Origin: Porticoccaceae bacterium
GTDB taxonomy: Bacteria; Pseudomonadota; Gammaproteobacteria; Pseudomonadales; Porticoccaceae
DNA: 64,000 nucleotides
Assembly: GCA_018069525.1 (NCBI GenBank)
Contig: JAGPUQ010000004.1
Location: 62,001 to 126,000, forward strand
Direction: 5' to 3'
Of the stretch, positions 52,802-62,977 are shown piece by piece; position 1 is the first letter of the stretch, and every line of letters starts with the position of its first letter. A model generated the notes under the pieces. The model was not told where the DNA came from and did no database searches. It saw only the letters and a list, made by a program, of their open reading frames with translations. The position numbers and the translations under genes are program-made.

Positions 52802-53836
52802 TTATTTGACATCAATCCCCAAAACCATCGGCCGCCAATAGTTTAAAATATCCACCATCCGATTGGCATAGCCCCATTCGTTATCAAACCAAATTAATAC
52901 TTTTACCAGGCGCTTTCCGGCCACTCGGGTTTGACTGGCGTCGACTGTGCCGGAGTGGGCGTCGTGATTAAAATCGCAGGACGCCAGCGGCTCTTCGGTA
53001 TAAGCCAGTACGCCACTTAATCCGTCCAGTGCGGCGCGGTGCAAAATTCGATTCACCTCGGCTTCGCTGGTGTCTTGCTCTACCTGTATGGACAGATCGA
53101 TAGCAGATACATTTTGGGTCGGCACACGCATGGCCTGGGCTTCGAAGCGTCCGGCCAACTGCGGTAATACCCGGTCAATGCCTTTGGCTAGCGCGGTATC
53201 GACGGGAATAATCGACTGAAGAGCACCGCGAGTTTTGCGTAAATCGGTGTGGTGGTAGGAATCCAGTACCGGTTGATCGTTCATCGCGGAGTGAATGGTG
53301 GTGATCACCCCCGCTTCTATACCCAGGGCATCGTGCAGGGCGCTAATAACCGGTGCGACGCAATTGGTCGAGCAGGATGCCGCTGAGACGATGCTGTGTT
53401 CGGATTTTAATTGCTGGTGATTTATGCCGTATATCAAGGTCGCATCGACGTCCGCCGATGCCGGTTGGGAAAACAACACCCGCTTTGCCCCCGCCGCCAA
53501 ATGCTGCTCTGCGGTTTGTCGGTCGGAAAACGCGCCGGAACATTCCAGCACCACGTCAACATTGTGTTGCGCCCAGGGCAGGTCGGCGGTGTTTTCGATA
53601 TGACTGATGGCAATGGGCCAATCGCCGAGATGGAGTTCGCCACCATCAATACTGATAGCCGCTGGAAATCGTCCGTGGGTAGAATCGTAGCGGGTGAGGT
53701 AGGCGATGGTATCGAGATCGGCCAGCTCATTGATGGCCACCACCTGTAATTCACCCAGCAGTTTGCGCTCAACCAGGGCGCGCAATACGCTGCGACCAAT
53801 ACGGCCGTAGCCGTTAATGGCGAGGCGCAGGGGCAT
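52802..53836 (-). CDS. epd: Erythrose-4-phosphate dehydrogenase (Epd), GAPDH family
   Basis: 344 residues. NAD motif INGYGRIGRSVLRAL, active-site cysteine in SAASCSTNCVAPV, and C-terminal WFDNEWGYANRMVDI. Blocks that separate Epd from GapA are present: VAINELADLDTIAYL, YDSTHGRF, TTIHSAMNDQPVLDSYH and SCDFNHDAHSGTVD. It oxidises erythrose 4-phosphate to 4-phosphoerythronate, entering vitamin B6 synthesis. Position between tkt, which makes erythrose 4-phosphate, and pgk is the classic gammaproteobacterial order. Some GAPDH activity is also possible. Confidence 0.88.
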   Translation of the reverse strand: MPLRLAINGYGRIGRSVLRALVERKLLGELQVVAINELADLDTIAYLTRYDSTHGRFPAAISIDGGELHLGDWPIAISHIENTADLPWAQHNVDVVLECSGAFSDRQTAEQHLAAGAKRVLFSQPASADVDATLIYGINHQQLKSEHSIVSAASCSTNCVAPVISALHDALGIEAGVITTIHSAMNDQPVLDSYHHTDLRKTRGALQSIIPVDTALAKGIDRVLPQLAGRFEAQAMRVPTQNVSAIDLSIQVEQDTSEAEVNRILHRAALDGLSGVLAYTEEPLASCDFNHDAHSGTVDASQTRVAGKRLVKVLIWFDNEWGYANRMVDILNYWRPMVLGIDVK

Positions 53837-53866
53837 TAGTTTAGCGCCGCTTGTCTAAGGACATGG

Positions 53867-53891
53867 TTTGTCTTTGTCTTAGTCATTAGTC
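53867..53891 (-). repeat. 7-bp and 6-bp short duplications across the tkt stop codon
   Basis: On the minus strand GACTAAT-GACTAA is followed by GACAAA-GACAAA. The first GACTAA contains the tkt stop TAA (53886-53888). Confidence 0.45.
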
Positions 53892-55883
53892 GAAGAGGGC
53901 TTCCGCCGTCGCTACGACGTTGTCGACGGTAAAACCAAATAACTCCATTAACTGGTTGCCGGGTGCGGAGGCACCGAAGGTACTCATGCCAACCACTGCG
54001 CCGTCGAGACCCGTGTATTTGTACCAGTAGTCCTGATGGGCGGCTTCAATGGCAACGCGCTTGCGAACACCGGCGGGTAGTACTTGTTCCCGGTAGGCGG
54101 CACTCTGCGTTTCAAAGGCTTCGCAGCAGGGCATGGATACCACGCGGGCTTTTTGGCCTTTGTCGCTGAGAATTTCTGCCGCCGCGACGGCCAGCTGTAC
54201 TTCGGAGCCAGTGGCAATAAAAATAATGTCCGGGGTGCCGTCGCAATCAACCAGGGTATAGCCGCCTTTGGCGACGGCGGCCAGTTGTGCGGGTGAGCGC
54301 GGCTGGTGCGGCAGGCCCTGGCGAGTAAAGATTAATGCGCTGGGGCTGTCGTTGCGTTCAATCGCCGACTTCCAGGCCACGGCAGATTCCACCGCGTCGC
54401 AGGGTCGCCAGGTATTCAGGTTCGGCGTGGTGCGCAAGCTGGTGAGTTGTTCGACGGGCTGGTGAGTCGGCCCATCTTCGCCAAGGCCGATGGAGTCGTG
54501 GGTGAACACAAAAATACTTTGCTGTTTCATCAACGCGGCCATGCGCACGGCGTTGCGGCAGTATTCCATAAACACTAAAAAGGTCGCGCCGTAATTGATA
54601 AAGCCGCCGTAGAGCGCGATGCCGTTCATCATGCCCGCCATGCCGAACTCGCGAACCCCGTAATAGAGGTAGTTGCCGCTGGCGTCGTCTGCGGAGATGT
54701 CCTTGCAGCCTTTCCAGATGGTGTTGTTGGAACCGGCCAGATCGGCAGAGCCGCCGAGCAGTTCCGGCAGCAGCGGGCCAAAGGCATTGAGGGTGTTTTG
54801 TGAGGCTTTGCGAGTGGCCGGGGATTCGCCCTTCTCCTGGCAGGCTTCGACGTAGGCTTGCGCGCCTTCGGTAAACGCAGCGGGCAGGGTTTTACTTAAG
54901 CGGCGCTCTAATTCTTCGGCTAGTTCTGGGTGGGCGCTGCGGTAGTTTTCAAACTGAGCTTGCCAGGCGCTTTCAGCACTAGCGCCTTTATCGGCGGCAT
55001 TCCAGCCGGCATAAACGTCGTCGGGGATTTCGAAGGGTCCGTGGCTCCAGCCCAATTTCTCGCGGGCGAGGACGATTTCTTCTGCGCCCAGCGGTGCGCC
55101 GTGGCAGTCTTCCTTGCCTTCCTTATTAGGGGAGCCAAAGCCGATGACGGTTTTGCAGCAAATGAGTGTGGGTTTATCGCTTTCCAGCCGCGCAACTTCG
55201 ATAGCGGCTTTAATAGAGTCGGCGTCGTGGCCGTCAACGTTGGGAATTACCTGCCAGCCGTAGGCTTCAAAGCGGGCGGGGGTATTGTCGGTGAACCAGC
55301 CTTCCACTTCGCCGTCGATGGAAATACCGTTGTCGTCGTAAAAGGCGATCAATTTGCCCAGTTTGTGAGTGCCGGCGAAAGAGCTAACCTCGTGGGAAAT
55401 ACCTTCCATTAAACAGCCATCGCCGAGAAACACGTAGGTGTGGTGGTCAAGAATATCGTGACCGGGGCGATTGTATTGTGCGCTGAGGATTTTCTCCGCC
55501 AGCGCCATACCTACGGCGTTACTTAAACCCTGGCCCAGTGGCCCGGTGGTGGTTTCAATGCCGGGCGCTTCGCCGTATTCCGGGTGCCCAGCGGTTTTGG
55601 AATGTAGCTGACGGAAGTTTTTCAGTTCTTCGATGGGCAGATCGTAGCCACTCAGGTGAAGCAGGGAGTACAGCAACATCGAGCCGTGGCCGTTGGAGAG
55701 CACAAAGCGATCTCGGTTGGTCCAGTCTGGATTGTTGGGGTTGTGGCTTAAATAGTCGTTCCACAGCACTTCCGCAATATCGGCCATACCCATGGGTGCG
55801 CCGGGGTGGCCGCTGTTGGCTTGTTGGACGGCATCCATGCTGAGGGCGCGGATGGCATTGGCGAGATTGCGGCGGTCGGACAT
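53886..55883 (-). CDS. tkt: Transketolase
   Basis: 665 residues from the ATG at 55883 ([20 protein letters not shown]), close to E. coli TktA; the frame open to 55931 is not needed. Thiamine diphosphate site [18 protein letters not shown] and DDNGISIDG, substrate-binding [12 protein letters not shown] near the N-terminus and the C-terminal [19 protein letters not shown]. It transfers two-carbon units in the pentose phosphate pathway and supplies erythrose 4-phosphate to Epd, encoded 49 bases downstream. Confidence 0.97.
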   Translation of the reverse strand: MSDRRNLANAIRALSMDAVQQANSGHPGAPMGMADIAEVLWNDYLSHNPNNPDWTNRDRFVLSNGHGSMLLYSLLHLSGYDLPIEELKNFRQLHSKTAGHPEYGEAPGIETTTGPLGQGLSNAVGMALAEKILSAQYNRPGHDILDHHTYVFLGDGCLMEGISHEVSSFAGTHKLGKLIAFYDDNGISIDGEVEGWFTDNTPARFEAYGWQVIPNVDGHDADSIKAAIEVARLESDKPTLICCKTVIGFGSPNKEGKEDCHGAPLGAEEIVLAREKLGWSHGPFEIPDDVYAGWNAADKGASAESAWQAQFENYRSAHPELAEELERRLSKTLPAAFTEGAQAYVEACQEKGESPATRKASQNTLNAFGPLLPELLGGSADLAGSNNTIWKGCKDISADDASGNYLYYGVREFGMAGMMNGIALYGGFINYGATFLVFMEYCRNAVRMAALMKQQSIFVFTHDSIGLGEDGPTHQPVEQLTSLRTTPNLNTWRPCDAVESAVAWKSAIERNDSPSALIFTRQGLPHQPRSPAQLAAVAKGGYTLVDCDGTPDIIFIATGSEVQLAVAAAEILSDKGQKARVVSMPCCEAFETQSAAYREQVLPAGVRKRVAIEAAHQDYWYKYTGLDGAVVGMSTFGASAPGNQLMELFGFTVDNVVATAEALFD

Positions 55884-56067
55884 CAAAGGTCTGCTCCGGT
55901 TGGTGGTGTGGATGCAAAATTGGGGAATCACATTACTGGCGGGCTGAAAAAGCCTTAATCCGGGTGTGAGTCGAGGGTCGCTATTCTCCCGTACTCGGCA
56001 GCACCAGTAAAGGTAAAGGGCAGGAAATCAGCGCTATGTGAGCTATTTGGCATTGCTGGCTATATAC

Positions 56068-56083
56068 ATCAATAAATTTTGAT
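56068..56083. promoter_or_regulatory. Candidate SahR operator
   Basis: ATCAA-TAAATT-TTGAT is a 5-bp inverted repeat with a 6-base centre, 33 bases upstream of the sahR start. It is the only such element in the spacer with tkt. No comparable repeat occurs before metK or ahcY, so control from this site would cover the whole operon. Confidence 0.55.
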
Positions 56084-56115
56084 TTATCTAAGGCGAGTGT
56101 GTAAGCTGCCGATCT

Positions 56116-57162
56116 ATGAATATCGCCACCAACTCCCAGTCTGTGTCAGACCAGGCATTGAAGCAGGGACAGAAGCAGCCACTGCAATCCGCAGCCGTTC
56201 CAATAAACGCGCTGGATGTTGCAGCGCTGTGTAAGGCGGCAGGTGATCCTTTGCGAATACACATCCTGCAATTACTGGAGCAGGACGCCTTCGGGGTGTT
56301 GGAGTTGTGTCGAGTCCTCGAGGTGCGGCAACCAGCCTTGAGTCATCATTTAAAAATTCTTGCTACCGCGGGACTAGTGACGACTCGCCGTGAAGGTACC
56401 TATATTTACTACCGCCGCGCCCCCCGGGAGGACGACGGTCTGGATGACTTGCGCCAGCAGATATTCGCCAATATCGATAAGGCCGAACTTGCGCCCGACA
56501 TAGCCGAGCGCTTGTTGCTTGAGCAGCAAACCCGAGCCGAGCGCTCGGTAAACTTTTTCCACAGCAATGCGCAAAAATTTCGAGATCAACAGGACTTAAT
56601 TGCCAGCTACACACAATACGGCGAATTGATTGTGCAGTCGTTGGATGCGCTGACCTGGAGCCAGTCTGCAAGTGTACTAGAGATTGGTCCCGGCGAAGGT
56701 GAACTATTGGCGGACTTGTCGTCCCGCTTTGATCAAGTGATCGCGTTGGACAACTCCTCGGCGATGTTGGAAAAATCTCAGGATTTTGCAAACCGTAAGG
56801 GCCTGGAAAATGTTCGCTTTGTGTGTGGCGATACCGCCCTGGCGGTACAGAGCCTTACATCTAAGGATTTAACGCCCGCTGATGTGGTGACCTTGAATAT
56901 GGTGCTGCATCACACGCCATCACCCGGCGAAATATTTAAAGATGTTTTTCATTTGCTCAATGAAACTGGCATCTTGTTAGTTACAGAGCTGTGCGAGCAC
57001 GATCAGGACTGGGCCAGAGAAGCCTGCGGTGATGTCTGGTTGGGTTTTGATCCAGAAGCACTGAGCCAGTGGGCGCTGGCGGCGGGTTTGCGTTGTGGAG
57101 ATAGCCAGTATCTGGCCTTGCGCAACGGGTTTCGAATTCAGTTGCGCCAATTTTATAAGTAG
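56116..57162 (+). CDS. sahR: SahR-type ArsR-family regulator with methyltransferase domain
   Basis: 348 residues. Residues about 30-110 form an ArsR-type winged helix ([48 protein letters not shown]). Residues about 160-310 form a SAM-methyltransferase-like domain ([32 protein letters not shown]). This fusion is known as SahR, which senses S-adenosylhomocysteine and represses genes of the methionine/SAM cycle in Proteobacteria. The next genes are metK, ahcY and metF, which are exactly such targets. Expected effect: low SAH means repression. Whether the methyltransferase domain is catalytic is unknown. Confidence 0.85.
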   Translation: MNIATNSQSVSDQALKQGQKQPLQSAAVPINALDVAALCKAAGDPLRIHILQLLEQDAFGVLELCRVLEVRQPALSHHLKILATAGLVTTRREGTYIYYRRAPREDDGLDDLRQQIFANIDKAELAPDIAERLLLEQQTRAERSVNFFHSNAQKFRDQQDLIASYTQYGELIVQSLDALTWSQSASVLEIGPGEGELLADLSSRFDQVIALDNSSAMLEKSQDFANRKGLENVRFVCGDTALAVQSLTSKDLTPADVVTLNMVLHHTPSPGEIFKDVFHLLNETGILLVTELCEHDQDWAREACGDVWLGFDPEALSQWALAAGLRCGDSQYLALRNGFRIQLRQFYK

Positions 57163-57206
57163 TTTTTATTACTAATGACCGTATTTTTATTGCGAGGAAA
57201 ACCAGT

Positions 57207-58361
57207 ATGAGCCAGTACGATATTTTTACTTCTGAATCCGTATCGGAAGGTCATCCGGATAAAATGGCAGATCAGATTTCCGATGCCATTCTCGATGCCA
57301 TGTTAAAAGACGACGTGAATTCTCGCGTCGCCGTGGAAACTATGGTGAAAACCGGCGTGGCGATTATTGCGGGCGAAGTACGCACCAATACCTATGTTGA
57401 TTTGGAGGACATCGTGCGTCAGGTGATTCTCGATATTGGTTACGATAGCTCCGATGTGGGTTTTGATGGCGCGACCTGTGCGGTGATCAATGCCATTGGT
57501 AAGCAGTCCAGCGACATTGCCATCGGTGTGGATGAAGCCTCGGAAAAAGAACAGGGTGCCGGCGACCAGGGTTTAATGTTTGGCTACGCCACTAACGAAA
57601 CGGAAGTGTTGATGCCTGCGCCGCTGTACTACTCCCACCGTTTGGTCGAGCGGCAGGCTCAATTGCGCAAGAAAAAAATCTTACCCTGGTTGCGCCCCGA
57701 TGCAAAAAGCCAGGTCACTTTGCGTTACGAGCAAGGTAAACCCGTAGCCATCGATGCGGTGGTTTTGTCTACCCAGCACAGCCCTGATATTTCCCTCGCC
57801 AATTTGCAGGAAGCGGTGATGGAAGAAATTGTTAAACCAGTATTGCCTGCCGAGTGGTTGCACGCGGGCACCCGCTTTCACATTAACCCCACCGGCCAAT
57901 TTATTATTGGTGGGCCGATGGGAGATTGTGGTCTCACCGGCCGAAAAATTATTGTCGATACCTACGGCGGCATGGCCCATCACGGTGGTGGTGCATTTTC
58001 TGGTAAGGATCCGTCCAAGGTCGATCGCTCGGCGGCTTATGCTGGGCGCTATGTGGCGAAAAATATTGTTGCGGCTGGGCTGGCCGAGCGTTGCGAAATT
58101 CAAATCTCTTACGCCATCGGAGTTGCCGAGCCCACCTCCATATCAATTAATACCGGGGGTACAGGAAAATTACCCGATGCAGAAATTGCAAAACTGGTTA
58201 GCGAACATTTTGATTTGCGTCCCAAAGGCCTGATCGACATGCTCGATCTTAAGCGACCGATTTATCGTAAAACGGCGGCCTATGGTCATTTTGGTCGCGA
58301 GGATGCGGATTTTACCTGGGAGCGTACCGACAAAGCCGAGGCGCTTCGCGCAGCGCTATAA
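57207..58361 (+). CDS. metK: S-adenosylmethionine synthetase
   Basis: 384 residues. Signatures [32 protein letters not shown], and [19 protein letters not shown]. It makes S-adenosylmethionine from methionine and ATP. Starts 44 bases after sahR with GCGAGGAAAACC as ribosome site. No SAM riboswitch-like structure fits in this short leader. Confidence 0.98.
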   Translation: MSQYDIFTSESVSEGHPDKMADQISDAILDAMLKDDVNSRVAVETMVKTGVAIIAGEVRTNTYVDLEDIVRQVILDIGYDSSDVGFDGATCAVINAIGKQSSDIAIGVDEASEKEQGAGDQGLMFGYATNETEVLMPAPLYYSHRLVERQAQLRKKKILPWLRPDAKSQVTLRYEQGKPVAIDAVVLSTQHSPDISLANLQEAVMEEIVKPVLPAEWLHAGTRFHINPTGQFIIGGPMGDCGLTGRKIIVDTYGGMAHHGGGAFSGKDPSKVDRSAAYAGRYVAKNIVAAGLAERCEIQISYAIGVAEPTSISINTGGTGKLPDAEIAKLVSEHFDLRPKGLIDMLDLKRPIYRKTAAYGHFGREDADFTWERTDKAEALRAAL

Positions 58362-58432
58362 AGCTGCTTTAAAAGCGGCTCTACTAAGGTCGCCCTAGAA
58401 AAAACTAAACCGAATTTAATGAGGAATACTCA

Positions 58433-59836
58433 ATGACAAGTTTTACAAAAGCGGCACCTACCGCTGACTATAAAGTTGCCGACATCGAACTAGCTGGCTG
58501 GGGTCGTCGCGAAATCGAAATCGCCGAAACCGAAATGCCCGCGCTGATAGCTCTACGTGAGCAATACCGTGGGGCCCAGCCACTCAAGGATGCAAAAATT
58601 CTCGGTTGCATTCATATGACCATTCAAACGGCTGTGTTAATCGAAACATTAATCGCTCTGGGTGCAGAAGTGCGTTGGTCGTCCTGCAATATCTTTTCTA
58701 CCCAGGATCACGCAGCGGCGGCGATTGCCGCCAGCGGCGTACCGGTATTTGCCTGGAAAGGCGAAACCGATGAGGAATACGAATGGTGTATTGAGCAAAC
58801 CATCAATAAAGATGGTCAGCCCTGGGATGCCAATATGATTTTGGATGACGGTGGAGATCTCACCGCGATTCTCCATAAAGATTATCCGCAAGTTTTGGAA
58901 AAAGTACATGGCGTCACCGAGGAAACCACCACCGGTGTAATTCGCTTAAACGAAATGCTCGAAGCGGGGAAGTTAAAAATCCCGGCGGTTAATGTCAATG
59001 ACTCGGTAACCAAATCTAAAAACGATAACAAGTACGGTTGTCGTCACAGCTTGAACGATGCCATCAAACGCGGTACTGATCATTTATTGTCCGGCAAGCG
59101 CGCGCTGGTCATCGGTTACGGCGATGTCGGTAAAGGTTCAGCGCAATCGCTGCGACAGGAAGGCATGATAGTGCGTGTCACCGAAATCGATCCTATTTGT
59201 GCCATGCAGGCCTGTATGGATGGTTTCGAAGTCGTCTCACCTTATAAAGATGGTATTAATACTGGTGATGCATCCTGCATAGATACTGATCTACTGGGAA
59301 TGATTGATTTGGTGGTCACGGCCACCGGCAACTGTAAGGTCTGCGACAGTAATATAATGCAGGCTCTGAAGCCCGGGTGTGTGGTTTCTAATATTGGTCA
59401 CTTCGATCACGAAATTGATACCGCCTTTATGCGTGAGAACTGGGTTTGGGAAGAAATTAAGCCCCAGGTGCATAAAATTTATCGCGGCAAATCCAAAGAA
59501 CAAGCCGGCGGCGATCATTTGATTTTATTGTCCGAAGGTCGTTTGGTAAACTTGGGCAATGCCACCGGGCATCCAAGCCGAATTATGGACGGCTCCTTTG
59601 CCAATCAGGTGCTCGCGCAAATTTATCTCTATGGCGAACGCTACGCGGATCAAAATGATGTAGTTAAAAAGAAATTGCTCACCGTAGAGGTCTTGCCCCG
59701 TCATCTGGACGAAGAAGTCGCCGCCCATATGGTCAGAGGCTTTAGTGGTGTGCTTACCAAGCTTACTGAGGAGCAATCCAAGTATATTAATACGCCGATT
59801 GATGGGCCGTTTAAATCAGAAGCCTATCGATATTAG
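58433..59836 (+). CDS. ahcY: Adenosylhomocysteinase
   Basis: 467 residues, including the insert usual in bacterial enzymes. NAD-binding [15 protein letters not shown], substrate region [19 protein letters not shown], and the C-terminal tail ending [10 protein letters not shown]. It hydrolyses S-adenosylhomocysteine to adenosine and homocysteine, removing the inhibitor made by methyltransferases. Ribosome site GAGGAA. It lies 71 bases after metK. Confidence 0.98.
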   Translation: MTSFTKAAPTADYKVADIELAGWGRREIEIAETEMPALIALREQYRGAQPLKDAKILGCIHMTIQTAVLIETLIALGAEVRWSSCNIFSTQDHAAAAIAASGVPVFAWKGETDEEYEWCIEQTINKDGQPWDANMILDDGGDLTAILHKDYPQVLEKVHGVTEETTTGVIRLNEMLEAGKLKIPAVNVNDSVTKSKNDNKYGCRHSLNDAIKRGTDHLLSGKRALVIGYGDVGKGSAQSLRQEGMIVRVTEIDPICAMQACMDGFEVVSPYKDGINTGDASCIDTDLLGMIDLVVTATGNCKVCDSNIMQALKPGCVVSNIGHFDHEIDTAFMRENWVWEEIKPQVHKIYRGKSKEQAGGDHLILLSEGRLVNLGNATGHPSRIMDGSFANQVLAQIYLYGERYADQNDVVKKKLLTVEVLPRHLDEEVAAHMVRGFSGVLTKLTEEQSKYINTPIDGPFKSEAYRY

Positions 59837-59866
59837 TAGAAATCTGTCGATATTAATAATAGTAAA
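59827..59866 (+). repeat. 20-bp duplication across the ahcY stop codon
   Basis: TCGATATTA begins at 59827 and again at 59847. The first copy includes the stop codon of ahcY (TAG, 59834-59836). Confidence 0.4.
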
Positions 59867-59891
59867 GCTTAACTTTTTGTGAAATACGATT

Positions 59892-60725
59892 ATGTCTAAA
59901 GTACTACCAATTAGCTTCGAATTTTTTCCACCGAAAACCGAAGCGGGTAAAGAAAAGTTAGTCACAGTGCATAGTGAGCTAGCGGCATTAGCCCCGGAGT
60001 TTTTTTCGGTGACTTACGGTGCCGGTGGCTCTACCCGCAGTAACACTCGGGATACGGTGTTGGGTATTAAAGCGGCAGGTTCTGACGTTGCCCCCCACCT
60101 TTCCTTCGGTGGTGACGATGAGACCGGGGTGCTGGAATTGTTAAACAGTTATCGCGACGCCGGTATTCGTCGTATCGTTGCACTGCGCGGAGATTTGCCT
60201 TCCGGTATGGGTCGCGCTGCGCAACTGGTACACGCCAATGAATTAGTTGAATTTATTCGCAAGCACTTCGGCGATCATTTTACCGTGCATGTCGCCGCCT
60301 ACCCGGAAATTCATCCCGAAGCCGCCAGTTATAAAGACGACGTGCATTGGTTAAAAGAAAAATTTAACGCTGGTGCCAATAGCGCTATTACCCAATACTT
60401 TTTTAATCCAGATGCTTATTTTCACTTTGTGAATGAATGCCATAAGCAGGGTGTCGACCAGCCGATCATTCCGGGTATTATGCCGATTACCAATTTCACC
60501 AGTTTGCAGCGCTTCTCGGCCAATTGCGGTGCGGAGGTGCCGCGCTGGATGGTGCAGAAACTAAAGAGCTATGAGGATAACTCGGAGAGCATGGTTGCGG
60601 CCGGCGTTGAAATAATTACTGCGCTGTGTGAAAAATTGGTCGTCGGTGGTGCCCCAGGACTACATTTCTACACAATGAATCAAATTAATCCCACCAGTGC
60701 TATCGTGCGTAATTTATGTGGCTGA
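59892..60725 (+). CDS. metF: Methylenetetrahydrofolate reductase
   Basis: 277 residues, slightly shorter than E. coli MetF. FAD-dependent TIM-barrel enzyme: SFEFFPPKTEAGKEKL at the N-terminus, FFSVTYGAGGSTRSNT, RIVALRGDLPSG, and ITQYFFNPDAYFHFVNEC. It makes 5-methyltetrahydrofolate for methionine synthesis. It closes the SahR-headed set of methyl-cycle genes. Confidence 0.96.
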   Translation: MSKVLPISFEFFPPKTEAGKEKLVTVHSELAALAPEFFSVTYGAGGSTRSNTRDTVLGIKAAGSDVAPHLSFGGDDETGVLELLNSYRDAGIRRIVALRGDLPSGMGRAAQLVHANELVEFIRKHFGDHFTVHVAAYPEIHPEAASYKDDVHWLKEKFNAGANSAITQYFFNPDAYFHFVNECHKQGVDQPIIPGIMPITNFTSLQRFSANCGAEVPRWMVQKLKSYEDNSESMVAAGVEIITALCEKLVVGGAPGLHFYTMNQINPTSAIVRNLCG

Positions 60726-60748
60726 TATGAATGGCAGCTAGGATGGAT

Positions 60749-60832
60749 AAGCTTGTTAAGATAAGGCTGTTGAGACAAGGCAGTTAAAGTAAGGCAATTT
60801 AGATAAGGCTATTTAAATAAGGTAATGCGAAT
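60749..60832 (+). repeat. 14-bp tandem repeat x6 leading into the rsmE start codon
   Basis: AAGC at 60749 and AAGG at 60763, 60777, 60791, 60805 and 60819 recur at exactly 14-base spacing, in units like GATAAGGCTATTTA. The last AAGG is 2 bases from the rsmE ATG (60825). Each earlier unit repeats a Shine-Dalgarno-like AAGG, but only the last has a start codon after it. Confidence 0.85.
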
Positions 60833-61658
60833 TCCTCGAATTTACACACCGGAAGTATTAGCGCTCGACGGCACTGTCGCGCTTGACGCGCAAAGTTCTC
60901 GACATTTATTGTCAGTGCTGCGCCTTAAGCCCGGAGCTGAATTGATTTTGTTTAATGGCTTTAGTAACGGTAATGGCGGCGAATATCGTGGCGTTTTGCT
61001 CGATCATCGTGACCTTGGGCAGAGCGTTAGTCCTTTAGCTCAGACCTTAAATAAAAATTCTGGAAAAAAATCACGTTCTACAAAAATAGAAAAAGTCGCT
61101 ACTGTTAGCATCAAGAAATTTATCGAGGTAAACCGAGAGTCGCCTTTGTCTATAGAGTTGGGCATTGGGATCTCCCGTGGTGAGCGCATGGATTGGGTGA
61201 TTCAAAAATCCACCGAACTTGGCGTACAAAAAATAATACCACTCTTTACCGAGCGCACCGAGGTCAAACTCGACGGCGAACGCCTGGATAAAAAATGCGC
61301 TCACTGGCGGCAGATTGCCATTAGTGCCTGCGAGCAGTCGGGTAGAACGCGCTTGCCTGAAATAGCCGAACCCATTGCTCTGGCAGACTGGCTGCCGGAG
61401 GCAAGCCCTCGTTTTGTGCTCGATCCGGAGGCCGGTACTCAATTGATGGCTAAGGATGTTAAGTCAGAGGCAAAGCCCACAGGTGTCGTATTATTGGTAG
61501 GTCCGGAAGGCGGATTGTCTGAGTCGGAAGTGCAGCAGAGTGTTGCAAAGGGTTTCGTCGGTATTACGCTTGGGCCACGGATTTTACGTACCGAAACTGC
61601 GCCGCTGGCCGCGATCACCCAATGCCAAACACTATGGGGTGATTTGGGTAGTAATTAG
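60825..61658 (+). CDS. rsmE: 16S rRNA m3U1498 methyltransferase RsmE
   Basis: 277 residues, longer than the usual 243-250. N-terminal PUA-like domain (RIPRIYTPEVLAL, HLLSVLRLKPGAELILFNG) and SPOUT domain with KSTELGVQKIIPLFTERTEV, QIAISACEQSGRTRLP, VGPEGGLSESEV and LGPRILRTETAPLAAI. The extra length is a lysine-rich insert near residues 70-95 (around NKNSGKKSRSTKIEK) between the domains. It methylates U1498 of 16S rRNA. Ribosome site and leader are a 14-bp tandem repeat. Confidence 0.95.
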   Translation: MRIPRIYTPEVLALDGTVALDAQSSRHLLSVLRLKPGAELILFNGFSNGNGGEYRGVLLDHRDLGQSVSPLAQTLNKNSGKKSRSTKIEKVATVSIKKFIEVNRESPLSIELGIGISRGERMDWVIQKSTELGVQKIIPLFTERTEVKLDGERLDKKCAHWRQIAISACEQSGRTRLPEIAEPIALADWLPEASPRFVLDPEAGTQLMAKDVKSEAKPTGVVLLVGPEGGLSESEVQQSVAKGFVGITLGPRILRTETAPLAAITQCQTLWGDLGSN

Positions 61659-61713
61659 TGCCAGGTTTAAGCGATCTCTGTTAAACAATTCTGTGATGGA
61701 TCTGTAATCAATA

Positions 61714-62880
61714 ATGAATTTCGAGTTTAGCGAACAACAAAACCAAATCCGCGACAGTATTAGAAAGCTGTGTTCTCGCTTCGACGATCAATTCTGGCTC
61801 GACCGGGATAACGACGGTGAATTCCCCGAAGAGTTTTGCAGTGCCCTGGCCAAAGATGGCTGGCTCGGCATCTGTATGCCAGAAGACGTGGGCGGTAGCG
61901 GATTGGGAATAGCGGAAGCTGCCGTAATGGTGCAAACCATTTCCGAGTCTGGCGCAGCTAATGGCGGCGTCTCGTCTATAGCGATTCCACTGTTTGGGGT
62001 TAACCCGATTGCGGTCTACGGCAGCGAAGAGCAAAAGCAGCGTATGTTGCCGCCGGTGATGCGTCGCGAGGATATTCCCTGCTTTGCGGTGACTGAACCC
62101 AATACTGGACTGGATACCACGCGCTTAACCACGCAAGCGGTGCTCAAAGGCGACCGTTATATTGTCAACGGGCAAAAGGTGTGGACCTCTACCGCCCAGG
62201 TCGCTAATAAGATTATGTTGATTGCCCGCACCAAACCCGAGGCAGAAACCAAACGCCCCATCGACGGGCTGACATTGTTTTACACCGACCTTGACCGTTC
62301 GACATGCGAGATTACACGTATCGATAAAATGGGTCGTAAGTGTGTGGATTCTAACTCGGTGTTTATCGACGGTTTAGAAATTCCGGTGGAAGATCGCATT
62401 GGCGAGGAAGGTAAAGGCTTTCGTTATTTATTACACGGTCTAAACCCGGAGCGCATTCTTATTGCTGCGGGCTTAGTTGGCCTGGGCCGAGCCGCGTTGC
62501 AGCGGGCGACCCAATACGCAAAAGATCGCGTGGTGTTTGATCGCCCCATCGGCCAAAATCAAAGCGTCGCCCACCCCCTGGCGGAATCCTGGGTCGAGCT
62601 AGAAGCCGCTAATTTAATGGTATTCAGGGCCGCAGCGGCCTACGACAACGGTGAGGATTGTGGAGCCTACGCCAACGCCGCGAAATACTTCGCCGCAGAA
62701 GCCACCTTCAAAGCTTGCCAGCGTGCAGTGATGACCCACGGCGGTATGGGTTACGCCAAGGAATATCACGTAGAGCGCTATTTGCGGGAGTGTATGATCC
62801 ACCGCCTGGCGCCGATTAGCCCGCAATTGATTTTGTGTTTTATTGCGGAAAAGGTGCTGGGTTTGCCTAAGTCTTATTAA
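61714..62880 (+). CDS. Acyl-CoA dehydrogenase
   Basis: 388 residues. Blocks CFAVTEPNTGLDTTRL, VNGQKVWTSTAQVANKI, GLNPERILIAAGLVGLG and the C-terminal MTHGGMGYAKEYHVERYLRE. FAD-dependent oxidation of an acyl-CoA, substrate unknown. It is preceded by rsmE with 55 bases between and closed by a bidirectional terminator. Confidence 0.92.
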   Translation: MNFEFSEQQNQIRDSIRKLCSRFDDQFWLDRDNDGEFPEEFCSALAKDGWLGICMPEDVGGSGLGIAEAAVMVQTISESGAANGGVSSIAIPLFGVNPIAVYGSEEQKQRMLPPVMRREDIPCFAVTEPNTGLDTTRLTTQAVLKGDRYIVNGQKVWTSTAQVANKIMLIARTKPEAETKRPIDGLTLFYTDLDRSTCEITRIDKMGRKCVDSNSVFIDGLEIPVEDRIGEEGKGFRYLLHGLNPERILIAAGLVGLGRAALQRATQYAKDRVVFDRPIGQNQSVAHPLAESWVELEAANLMVFRAAAAYDNGEDCGAYANAAKYFAAEATFKACQRAVMTHGGMGYAKEYHVERYLRECMIHRLAPISPQLILCFIAEKVLGLPKSY

Positions 62881-62892
62881 CTAATTAAACGA

Positions 62893-62936
62893 AAAAGCCC
62901 CACTGCAAATTATTTTTTACAGCGGGGCTTTGTTTT
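62893..62936. terminator. Bidirectional terminator between acyl-CoA and alcohol dehydrogenase genes
   Basis: AAAGCCCC (62894-62901) pairs with GGGGCTTT (62924-62931), extended by ACTG/CAG pairing, and T-rich ends flank it on both strands. It sits between convergent genes. Confidence 0.8.
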
Positions 62937-62977
62937 AGACAATTTTGTTTTAGTCAATGTTGCTTTAGTCAATAACG
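62933..62977. repeat. 15-bp tandem repeat x3 at the end of the alcohol dehydrogenase gene
   Basis: TTTTAGACAATTTTG (62933), TTTTAGTCAATGTTG (62948), CTTTAGTCAATAACG (62963). The array abuts the stop codon of the minus-strand gene (62978-62980). Confidence 0.65.

Noticed and set aside
52802-53836. Ordinary glycolytic GapA
   Set aside because: Blocks such as AINELAD, YDSTHGRF, HSAMNDQ and DFNHDAHS and the position between tkt and pgk fit erythrose-4-phosphate dehydrogenase better.
57163-57206. SAM riboswitch before metK
   Set aside because: The spacer is only 44 bases and shows no multi-helix structure; regulation by SahR is the better explanation.
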